Part shown: one piece after another, positions 35,190 to 45,310 of the stretch
How positions within the stretch are numbered: position 1 is the first letter of the stretch
Layout: each line of letters begins with the position of its first letter
Source: Pseudoscleropodium purum
Lineage: Eukaryota; Streptophyta; Bryopsida; Hypnales; Brachytheciaceae
Direction of reading: 5' to 3'
NCBI GenBank assembly: GCA_963969395.1
Contig: OZ017805.1
Span: 7,130,001-7,194,000 of the forward strand
Length of the DNA stretch: 64,000 bases
Translations under genes and position numbers: made by a program
Notes under the pieces: generated by a model
What the model was told of the DNA's origin: nothing
The model's database searches: none
Seen by the model: the letters and a program-made list of their open reading frames with translations, nothing else

Positions 35190-35480
35190 AATACCTAGAC
35201 CTTTGATACCTAATTTAAGGATATTTGGACCTAATGTATCATGCCCTTGGGATACCTGGGTCATATATATTTGGACCTCAAGCATCCCTACCTTTGGAAT
35301 AACTTGACCCTAAGATATCCTACCCTTAAGAAATTGTGCCTGATGTCCAAAGTATCTAAAATGATACCCTCTGATATCCATGTTTTGCAATATCCAATTT
35401 ATACCCCTTGATAATCCTATCTTGCAATACCCCACTAATACCCTCACCTACCTAGTCTCTCCCATACCTAGGGTATAGAT
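35190..35480. repeat. Cluster of GATACC/GATATCC words
   Basis: About a dozen degenerate GATACCY / GATATCC / AATACCC words are spaced 15-40 bp apart in otherwise unique DNA. The unit is too degenerate to define, and no mobile element was recognised. Confidence 0.35.
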
Positions 35481-36992
35481 TTGTATAGACATGTATTGTT
35501 GTGTGTCCTATGCTATTGCTATAAAGTTTGCAAATAGGTAGGTATTTCATAACAATTATATCTTACATGCAAAACAAAAGTGAAGCTTATCTATACAACC
35601 ATCCTCCTTCACTACCTCCTAGTAGTAAAAAAAATGTGACAAGATACACACGTTCTACAAATTTTCAAGATAACAACAAAACATCCAAACAAAATCCAAA
35701 AAGAATTAGCCTTACTTGATTGTATGGATTATTTTTAATTCTACAAGCTTTTTTGTATTTAGAAAAAACAAAATTTAAAAATAGGGTTCAAGAATTATCT
35801 TGTCAAGATATAGTAGAATAATATCCATTCCAAATTTCAATTTTCTACTTAAAAGTTTTTTGAAGCTTTGTGTCATATGCTTGTGGATGAATATAGAGAA
35901 ATTAAAACATGAATTTCATTAACATGTGAAAGGTGCCTTTTCAATGAAATCTAATAATGCAATCAATAGACACTTTAATTCATGTAGAAGATGTCACCAA
36001 AAGAGATTAAAAAAATTCTAAACAATAGAGGGAAAAAAGGCGTAATTTCTAGTATAAATGTCCTATCACAAATGCCATACATGTACAAAACACTTTTGCT
36101 TTACTTTTGAATATGTTTTATTTAATTTCCATCGATGTTGGAACTGAAGTGAAAAATGAAATGGTGAACTATTCTCATAAGTTTTAGGTAATAATTTCCG
36201 AATAAAAACCTTTGCAATTCATGGACTTGCTTCTTAAATGTAGAGGTTTCAAATATATAAGTACAATGTAAGTAACAAAGGTAATTAAGCTTGTCCTATA
36301 TTTTAGAATACTCTAATAAAAAAAATTATCAAGTTTATTTTAAAAGGTCAAAGGAAATATTGTGAAATTATTCCATAAACTTAAGGATTTAGGATAAATA
36401 ATAATTAGGATAAAGTAGTCTTCTTCATTTCATAATATGGCTCTAAATTTTATTAAGAAAAAGAATTTATGTACATTGATTAACTTAAAGAAATCAATCC
36501 ATAACGTAAAAATGAAGAATTCTATATAAACGTGAGAAGAACTAAAATTTTTTAAAAATTGGGAAAGAAAGAAGGGTAAATATTAAAAGACACCCTCAAT
36601 GCCCATGTGTTTATCTTGCAATCATTTGAATTTATTAAACATTAATGACTCCATAAAAGATTAGGTTTTATAGAGTAAGGGACTAATGGTGCTAGATTGT
36701 GAGCATGCAAGTGTAAGCCTACAAGTGGTGAGCGTGGATTATGTGAATGTTGGGATTTGAAATTTGAAAAATAAAAAAGTCTTTCTAAAAATAGACAGCA
36801 TTATAAAAGTTTTTCTTGTTTTTTCTAATTTTAGTAAATTGGAGCACCTATTACTATGGAACAGTGAACGAGGACCCACTAGCGCATAAATTAGGATTGT
36901 GGATCTATAATTGTGCTTATGTACAATTTGTGTAGGATTTTGGTTTTGCTTTAGTTTTTAAAATTTCAAGAGAATATATGATAGAAACAAAT
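35481..36992. other. AT-rich DNA flanking the CACTA insertion
   Basis: No gene or repeat recognised. This is the pre-insertion flank of the 15.5 kb CACTA element. Confidence 0.4.
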
Positions 36993-36995
36993 AAT
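36993..36995. repeat. 3-bp target-site duplication (AAT), left
   Basis: AAT directly precedes the CACTA terminus and is repeated at 52,489-52,491. Confidence 0.8.
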
Positions 36996-37020
36996 CACTA
37001 TAAGAATCTGGCGTTTTTTG
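36996..37020 (+). repeat. CACTA terminal inverted repeat, left
   Basis: CACTATAAGAA is shared perfectly with the right end, followed by an imperfect match ending in a T-run (TCTGGCGTTTTTTG versus ACCCGCATTTTTG). Confidence 0.85.
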
Positions 37021-37184
37021 AAACATCAGAAAAAACAAGGTTTGATGTTACGTTTGAGGGAACGCAGGTCAACATTGATGTCTAAAAAAATTCATTATAA
37101 CCGACAGGCAAAAAACGTGTGAAAAACGTGGGAGAAACGTGCCATTTTTTTGAGGACATCACGTGAAATGCAGGCAAAAGAGCA

Positions 37185-37560
37185 ATCCTTGAAGTGACAT
37201 GTGGAGGCCACGGCACTGCCATATCACTGCCTCATAGACTTTGGCGGACGGGCAGTGCCACGTGGGACACTTTATCATCCATGACGTGTCTGTTGACGTG
37301 GACCCTTGTAAAATATGACGTGGACTCATAAAATCTGACGTGGCATTTGCAGCACATTTTGTGGCTTCAAATTTATGGTGCTCTGTGATGTTATGTGTGA
37401 TGTTCTCTTTGACACAAAGATGTTTTTTGGGACACCATGTTGGACATGGTCCCTGTTTATTGGGACATCATGTGGGACATACGTTACATTCAAAGACAGT
37501 GAAACGTTTGTACCAATGTCAGTTCTGACATTCAATGGAGCGACACATGTAGCACTTTAT
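37185..37560. repeat. Left subterminal repeats (TGACGTGG and GGGACATCATG words)
   Basis: TGACGTGG or close variants occur repeatedly between 37,281 and 37,345, beside GCCACG and CCACGTGG words. GGGACACCATG / GGGACATCATGTGGGACAT follow near 37,430-37,480. The right subterminal region has CTGACGTGG near 52,246. Subterminal short repeats are the TnpA-binding sites of known CACTA elements, so the same role is inferred here. Confidence 0.55.
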
Positions 37561-38270
37561 AGGTTGATGCATTTCAATGAATGTTATTATGGACATGGTC
37601 TTCCACTTGTTTTGAAAAAAGCCCTGTTTTCATCAGCATTCTATATAACATGCAATTATTTCGAGTACACTAAATTCCTAATAGCAGAGCCGTGGTTCCA
37701 AACGGAAACACAATCATGAAGTACAAAGTTCAAAGCCCAAGGCAACGTTCAAGACAACATAGAGCATTTCATATTCATAGAAGAAAGCATAAGAGCAAAA
37801 TGTACAAAATCAACATCTAAGTCTTCTTCCCAAGATATGTCTAAGTGAAAAGGCTATGTTTGACGGGATCAAGGATGTTGGGGCTCCCTCTACTGCAATT
37901 AGCAATTCCGCACATCCTCGCCCTATAGTATGCCTCAAAATATTACACCTCCTTTGCCTTCCTTCCACCAATTGAGCACACTATGTCCAATGTTCAAAAG
38001 AACACGCGCGCTTGTCGCATGCGACATCATGCGTGCCATGGCAAAGGAACCGTCATTTCTTCTTTGCTGCTGGTTGCTTCTTTCCACTCTGCAACAGTCC
38101 TCAATAAGTCAAAAAAACACTTTCTATTAGAGTAGATGAAAATTTTAAAGATTCTTCCTAGTGGGCTATGCTTGAGTTCAATAAGCATTCTATGAATCCA
38201 TGATGAGCCAACATACAATTGCATGCACTACAACAATAAAAAAAGGCCACATGAAATAAGTGAGACTTAC
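37561..38270. other. CACTA left interior, possible 3' exons of the minus-strand gene
   Basis: An acceptor-like CTAATAG near 38,130 (minus strand) is followed by short open stretches interrupted by stops. This could be the last exon(s) and 3' UTR of the minus-strand gene, but no continuous reading could be established. Confidence 0.3.
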
Positions 38271-39237
38271 CTTTGTACTTGCTTGGGCCGGTTTTGAAAG
38301 ACCCACTAGCTTGGGAGGGGGATTTTTTGTACCAGCTGCTTTAGATGCCACCTCTGATCTTCTTGCAGCCGTTGTGGTCTTCCCGCCACGTCGAGGCCGG
38401 CTTGACTCACCTGCGACTTCAATGTGTTCCTACAATCACATGAAACTAGAGTGTTTCACATTTGCACTCCCATAGGCTACTAGGCCATCTTCATGACATG
38501 ATAGCGCAGGCGCATTAGAGGAGGAACTCAAGTCTTGTCTGCACTGTTCACTTTGTATTTCCACCTCTATAGAAACTAACTACATCGCGCTTGACATCAC
38601 ATGGTGTCATGCGCAACATCCAACTTTATGTCCGCCTTGACACACATTTCTCTTTAGTAAGGCAAGAGTGGCACCTTCTACAAGAATGCTTCAATGTCGA
38701 CATTGAAGGGATGAAATTCAAAAAAACAAAATGTACTAGAACTAAATCTGTGCACCTCAACATTTAGAAACATAGGAACTGTCAACTCCTGCTACCTGTG
38801 GCGGAAAGGAAGTCTCTAGCGTGCCTTCATTTCCCTCAATTGGTGGCTGCGTTGTATCGTTGTCCACCATTGCGTAGACGTCTCCTTCCTCTTCCTCAGC
38901 TTCTTTGCCCTCGGCTTCTGGGCTTCTTACTTTGGAGACATCTTCGGTGACTGGCACGGTGTCCTCTTGGACATCAGTGTTGACGTCGGCTTTGACGACG
39001 TCCTCGACAGCCTCATTGCTGGGGTGGATGTCCACTCCGACATTCCCACCAATACCGCCATCGCCCATACAAAGGACAGGCTGCACAGCATCGCCAAGAG
39101 TCTCTGGATTTTCCACTGGAGTAGGGTCATCACTTTGCAATACCTTCTTCGGCGCTGCTATGGTTGGTGTGAGAGCCGCCGGATCCAATGTGAGAGCTGC
39201 CTCCGTGCCCCCTGTCGCAGCTTAAAATTTTGATTTT

Positions 39238-39242
39238 CTTAG
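39238..39242. repeat. Candidate 5-bp target duplication (CTTAG), left
   Basis: CTTAG recurs at 40,800-40,804 on the other side of the CCGGAT-rich insertion. Confidence 0.4.
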
Positions 39243-40799
39243 TATGCACCAAAATAGGAACGGAAACTAGCCATTAGGGAACCGGATCCGATTAGGTGGA
39301 GAAGGAAAACTCAAAATTAGCTCAGAACATGAAGTAGTGGGCCTCTTGGATCTAATCCGGTCAGGAGTAACTATCGACAGAAACGGAATGCCACACGGAT
39401 TAGGTCTTGGACCGGATTATGGGTGAACCGGATTCAAGACGACCAAACCGGAAATGGTCCAGAGACTATATCAGGAGGAGCCTTTGCAGTTGCACCCCCT
39501 TTTTTTAGAAACTCGACCTTAAGCGCGCGTTGTAGAGTTTTTGCGTTTGTGTGCTGCAGGCTTTGATTCCGGTTGAGATCGGAGAGAGAACGTGAGGAAC
39601 GGAACCGGAACTTGAGTGAAGTCTTCGAGCAACTGGATCCGCAGAACAGAAGCCCGACAGTAGGATTTAGGGTTGTAGAGGAGATAGGATTTTGATTTGA
39701 GTTAGGAGTAGGAGCGGATCTAGATCGGGATCTGGCTCAACAGTATTAGGTTAGACCGGAAGTTAGATTAGGGTGGCGGCGGACCCCCACGGGTTTTCCG
39801 CTCCGCTTTGTACTTTTAGGGTTTTTACCCTTTGTATATAAATCGGTTCCTGCGATGGGAACTGGGAGTCTTCATTTTGCAAATCTCTTGTGCCTTCCCC
39901 TTCTCCTCATTGTGTGTCTCTCTCCAGCGCGACATGATTGTATGATGTGGAGTTAGGATAGTGTGAGCCGGTTTGCGAGTGATTTCTCCCCTTGGTGTTT
40001 CTTTTCCGATCCTAGGTGCATGTGAGTAGGTATCTAAGAGTTGGGAGTGAACTTAGTTCCTCAGCACGTCTAGAGTTTGAGATTCCAGGTGAGAAAGCCG
40101 TTGTTAGGCTAGGCGGGTAGGGAGGGATTCCTTAGCTGCGCTAGAACTCCCGGGTGGGAAATCCGGTCGAGTGTCCGATCTCCTATGAGGTCTTACTGCC
40201 TTAGTTGGCAAACGGAAGAACTTTAGTCGATGTTGGAATGGACGGGTACACTTGTTACCACCTATCTTCGCACGGATCGGAAGTAGCATCAAGGTCGTTG
40301 TAGTATGAGAGGGTCGAGTGTGGGGTCTTTGTGTGACCTACAACCCGGATTGCTATTTGGGTTGTTGTGAAGGACCAAACCGGATCCGGATTAGCTTAGG
40401 AGTTTAGGAAGTAGGACAATGGGTCTTCAGCCACTATAAATCACAGAAGGAGTGGTGGGCCTACCACTCTCAAATGTAAGCAGCGACCCCTCTGATGGTG
40501 AAACAGAGGCAAAACCAAACTGGATAGGATTACGGATACATGATGACCATCCGGACCGGATTGGTCAGGACGGATTTCTAGGACCGGAAGTTGTAAGATC
40601 TTGGGACTTGTATATTTGCACAGACCGGATAGTTAGTAGGATCGGAAGAAGGACTAATCCGGTTTATAGTTATCCGGTGTGGTGGTATTTCTGGTTTTAG
40701 ATCTAGGACCGCAAAGTAAGATTGGGATACTGACTGAGCTTAACTGCTTAATAGAGCTAGATACTTTACAGGATCTCGTGGGTTCGATCTTTAGAGTCA
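39243..40799 (+). mobile_element. LTR-like insertion (about 1,557 bp) inside an intron
   Basis: Flanked by CTTAG on both sides. It starts TATGCACC (one base from a canonical TG start) and ends GAGTCA (canonical CA). The interior is CCGGAT-rich and unlike the rest of the CACTA. A TATATAAA box at about 39,834 is followed by a pyrimidine-rich stretch, as in an LTR promoter. No coding sequence is present, so a solo LTR is the simplest reading. Removing it leaves an intron of about 63 bp between exons 5 and 6 of the minus-strand gene. A TRIM or other short non-coding insertion is an alternative. Confidence 0.4.
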
Positions 40800-42479
40800 C
40801 TTAGTTATACTCTAGAGCGATTTTTGGGAGTATAATGGGGAATTTACCTGCCCTGTGCTGCGACACCCCCCTGCGTTGCACTACTACATAATTGGCCCTG
40901 CCCTTCAAGAATCCTCTGCATCATGTCCTCCAAGTTCTTGTAGGATGCTCTCAATGTGTCCCCTAAGCGATTGAGGCTAATTTCTAGATCAGTTACTCGT
41001 GTGCGCATCTCTTCCATGTCTTTGCCATGTAGTGCTCGCCCTCTGCGCTTTTGTTGTTGTTGCCGCTCATATTCCAATGCAACCTCTACATCCACCTCTG
41101 TATCAAAGGGAGCACAGTTGTGCAACATAGTCTACAAGAAAAATCACATTTGGTTAGACCGTCACTTGAGGCAGATCGTCTTCATGGACAAAGAATAAGG
41201 CAAGCCCATAGACAGCCAGTGCTAAACGTAATAAGCCATAGTACTGTTTGGGTGAGATGTACACTACTGCCAAGAGCGAGGGTCAATACCAAATGGCCTC
41301 TGTCAACTCTGATGTATGATACAACGTCTAAACTGACATGCCTAATGAACTTCACATTGACATCATTCGTCAAGTGTAACGTCCGCAATGACGTCTAAAT
41401 CCACATGCACGTTTAACTTGACATCAAGCACAACAAGTATATGGTTGAAGAGACTCACCAATCGGGAGACGACCTCTCTCTCAATGGCCTTCATCTGCGA
41501 CGTGCTTGATCCCTTTCCCTGTGAAATGGATCGCATATGGGCAGACTTCAATTGTGTTGCCTCAGTGGCCCGTGCAGCACTCAGGTCTTCCCACACCTTG
41601 GGGTTCATTCCAGAAGGCATAGGTCCTTCTGCATCAATGATGCGATTCAGCTTCCAGCGCACATGGATGAGCGCCTTTGTGATGATAGGCTAAATCCACT
41701 TTTCAGAAATTCGGTTTGAGTCTCCACACATCTGCCAATCTGTAAGCCACACCAAAGGGATGAGGTTCCCGCATTACATGGTCAAGATTCACTTGCATGA
41801 CACAAGACTGACTTTGCAAAAAGGGAATACAGAAAACTTTGGATGCTTGAATATGAGGACATAGGGAAATACAGGCCCAATTCGTGAGCTAAGGTCGACA
41901 TGATGTCTCTGTGCATTCGCCACTGTCAACTCTGACGTCAACATGCACGTCACAATGCACAAGTATTTGCACTCTGTTCTATCAAGTGATACTAAGATCC
42001 AGTAAGTTTTTACCTGAATACAATCTCTTGAACAGTCGACGTCTTTGGTGCTGGGGTTGGCCCTCCCACCCCGTTCTAGGATCCAAGTCACGCGCGTATT
42101 TCTTGATGTCGTTGGAGAAGGCGTTCTTCATTGCTCCAAAAGCATCACCTTCCTTGTCCAACTCTACGGGTTTCTTCATGGCGCTGCTTTGTCCTTCATT
42201 CCTTTTTGTCTCTTTGGTTAGCGACTCTATCAACTCTTCAGTGTCTGCCTCTGATTCCTCTGCCTTTGATCCGGTCTGATAACCTCGGCTGCACAAGAAA
42301 GATAGAACTGTGAGCTAGACTTACTTAGATGTACAAAAATGCTAGACATAATGCGCTTTAGATATAGCCCCACGCATTGTAGCACATTTATATTCAATTC
42401 ACACAAAGGCTCAAAGCCAAAGATGCACAGTGTAAAGACCACACGGCATGACTAATGATCCAAAGCCTTTGCTTTAATT

Positions 42480-43500
42480 CTACAACGTCCATAATCCACA
42501 ATGCACAGCTCAGGCGGCATGATTGACAATCATGAGCCCATGATTTCATTCTACAATGTCCATTCTACCGATTTAGGATTCTATGGGGTTTCAACTATCA
42601 ACACCTGTTCTTGATATACGCATCTTCTTTGACGTCAATGCGGACATTGTCGGGTTCAAATGCATGTCTACTTTGACAAGGAAAATGCATAGACGTTAAG
42701 ATGGACGTCACATGGAGCATGATGTCATCACACTTGACGTTCAAAAAAACAAGCTTGAAGCCTTGAAACCCTGACCTCCTGCAACAATTGACCACGCACT
42801 CAAGTCCCTACATAGAAAGGCATTGTAGCACTTCCCTTTTGCGGTAGCATGCCCTATTATCCGTAGCCCCTGCTATCATCCTACAACGTCCATTCCATTG
42901 GAATAAAATGTCACTACGGTTTTGACTTTGTACACCTGGTCATCATGAACGTGTCGTCTTTGACATCAACTTAGACATCACTAAGTTCAAATGCATCTCC
43001 ACTTTGACAAGGAAACACGCAAAGAAGTCAGGGTGCACATAGAGTGAAACGTGACGTTGTTTTACTTGACTTCCATTGAAACGAGACTGAAACCCTCAAC
43101 TCATGCAACCGGATTGCCCTCATTAGAAAGGCGGCTCGGCACTCCCCTTGTGCAGTGGGATGCCCAATTATCCGCAGCCCCTGCTGTCAATCTACAATGT
43201 CCGCTCCAGTGGAATACAACGTGGGTACTGTTTTGACTTTCAACACCTGGTCATCTTGAACACGTCCTCTTTGACGTCAATGTGGAAGTCGAAGAGGTCA
43301 AGTGCATGTCCACTTTGACAAGGAAACATGTAAGGATGTCACAGTGGATGTCAAGGTGGACGTCATAGTGGACATCACAATGGACGTCAAGATGAACATC
43401 ACATTAAACGTCACGTAAATGCACTTGACGTCCAAACAAACGCACAACAAACCCTGAACTCGTGGAACAATTATCCATGCACTCGATGCCCTGAATTGGA
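42480..43500. repeat. About 320-bp tandem repeat in intron 2 of the minus-strand gene
   Basis: Three diverged copies are aligned on a TTTGACRTCAAYNTRG motif at about 42,633, 42,959 and 43,271 (spacing 326 and 312 bp). A truncated copy lies upstream near 42,480-42,600. Each copy contains CACTTTGACAAGGAAA, ATTATCCGYAGCCCCTGCT and CTACAAYGTCC blocks. The third copy carries an extra run of GGACGTCA/GGACATCA words at about 10-15 bp spacing (43,330-43,400). Confidence 0.7.
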
Positions 43501-44588
43501 AGGCACCCTCACCTCCAAGATTGCTCACGCAAGCCTTCGTCACTTTCTATAGCATGATCGTCTCTTTCTTGCGATGACTCCGACAGCTCTTCTACGACTC
43601 TCTTCCTCCGCGCCGGTGGAGAAGTCTGACGCGCCTTTCCCTTCTGTGACGGACCGGGCCGCACATCCTCCCGAAGTTTGGAGCACCGCTCTCCATCGAC
43701 ACGTTTGCGCATGGCAGGTGGCGGCGACCCTTCCCGCTCCTCAGACGCCTCACATTGATGAGGCTCCTTCCTCTTCTGCGCACCTTCCGGGGTTTCGGCA
43801 TTTTCTTGGCTTCACCTCTCCACTGCACGAAGAACTCCCCTTCCTGCACACGCATAAAGTTGCAACTGTCAATTCCAAAGGGCTTTGTTCACTAATCACC
43901 CTACCATGAGGCAAACGCCGTGAAGGGCAGCCTCACACTCACCCTCAAACCCTCACGTTCACCTCGCAATTTGGAAATCGCAGTACAGAGCAGAGCCGCA
44001 AACGTGCTTGCAAGACGAATTGCAGGTAGCAACGCGCGTTCAAAACGACGTGGAGAAGAAGACAGTAACCCCTTTTGAAATGGGCCATTAAGGCGCCCAA
44101 CTCCCGCGGTGGTTTAGCCGGGACCCTATGACCGCGCCGTCCACGCGTGGCCAGCTTCGGGCACACCCCGATCGGCGATCGCAGCAGTTCTCCGGTGCTG
44201 CAAACCCTAGAGCGCCTACCGCGCATCTATACAATCGATCCCGGACCCAAGAAACAAAAGACAATCTAGTAAGAAGTACCTTCATCGACAAGGGGCGGAT
44301 TGAAAGAGGTCGAGGTATGTCGCCTCCATTTTCTGAGACCTCGCCCGTCCATTGGAGGTCCTCTCTTGCACTTCTGCGGCAGCTCTTTTGAGTGCTTGGA
44401 TTCTTGGTAGCCACAGCTGTACTTGGTGTGGCGTTTCTACTCATCAAATTTCCTTCTATCTGCGACACTAGGTTAGCGAGCAAGGAGACCGCCTCACAAT
44501 CCTCCGCAGCCACCACTTGCATCTCTACCTCTCTTGAAGGCTCAGTGAATCTAACTACCTTAGCGCGCTTCTGCAATCTCGAAGCCAT

Positions 44589-45310
44589 AGCCTTTGCGGT
44601 AAGCACTTCACAGAGAATAAATTCTTGCTTATTGTGCATTGCCAGTAGGAGCAAGATGGAGCGCAGTTGGAGGGCTTAGTCTTCACCGTGGTCGCTATCG
44701 AACCCCATAGGACACGTGGAAATTTTTTAGGGCTCCAGCTCTGCATATGTATGGAATGATGTTCAAGATGATGTCGCGAGTGACGTCACTTCTGACATGT
44801 ACATGTTCAGGAATATGTCCTATTCTATACGAGCTCGTCTACTTAGACATGCAGATTTACTTAGAGGCAAGCTTAACATTATGTAGAGGCCCTAAGAAAT
44901 GTTATCTTCTGTTATTGTTGATATCATTTATGACATTGAATATGACAGGTGGGATATAGCTATGTGGGTAGTGATGCTCCTTTATGGTCAGAGGACAGGG
45001 CAACCTCCTCACAAATGACAAATACAGTCATGCCCAATACTAAAATAATTGGTTTCTCATCTAAAACAGATGACTTAATTGCACATGCTTTGTGGTCACC
45101 CCATTCGAAGTAGTATTTTAGGCCCCATGGTCCTTTCTTAAAATTAAATGCCCCGAGCATTTTAGGATACAAGCTGGCACCTTGTAGGGAAATTCTTGTT
45201 GAAGGGTGGCAATATCTTTTTCAACTCTACTTCTCATGTTCTTTTTGTAGGGTAATGTAGGAGAAGGTGTTCACATCGCGCTATCTCCCACAATCACAAG
45301 CAACTTGAAC
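44589..45310. promoter_or_regulatory. Divergent intergenic region between the two CACTA genes
   Basis: About 0.72 kb separates the minus-strand ATG (44,588) from the plus-strand ATG (45,311). It contains GTGACGTCAC and several GACATG/GACATT words near 44,760-44,950. Promoters for both genes are expected here, but no individual TATA box or start site can be assigned with confidence. Confidence 0.4.

Larger units (their letters stand above)
38271..44588 (-). pseudogene. CACTA second gene, TnpA/Transposase_24-like, seven or more exons
   Basis: The minus-strand ATG at 44,588 opens exon 1 (44,588-44,280), followed by exons 43,775-43,513, 42,288-42,014, 41,739-41,459 and 41,131-40,848. All have GT-AG borders and consistent phases. 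Exon 6 (about 39,220-38,803) and exon 7 (38,429-38,271, donor GTAAGT) follow. Exon 4 carries the most recognisable block (SGMNPKVWEDLSAARATEAT, then KSAHMRSISQGKGSS), resembling the plant Transposase_24 (Ptta/En/Spm) family. Exon 5 is a coiled coil (RTRVTDLEISLNRLGDTLRA), exon 6 is acidic, and exon 7 has a basic SSRPRRGGKTTTAARR stretch. The expected role is binding subterminal repeats. A TAG at 41,690-41,692 breaks exon 4, and the exon 5/6 phase does not join cleanly. An LTR-like insertion sits in intron 5. Confidence 0.65.

Noticed and set aside
40775..40795. GTGGGTTCGATC resembling a tRNA B box
   Set aside because: No matching A box, acceptor stem or cloverleaf could be found; probably chance at the end of the LTR-like segment.
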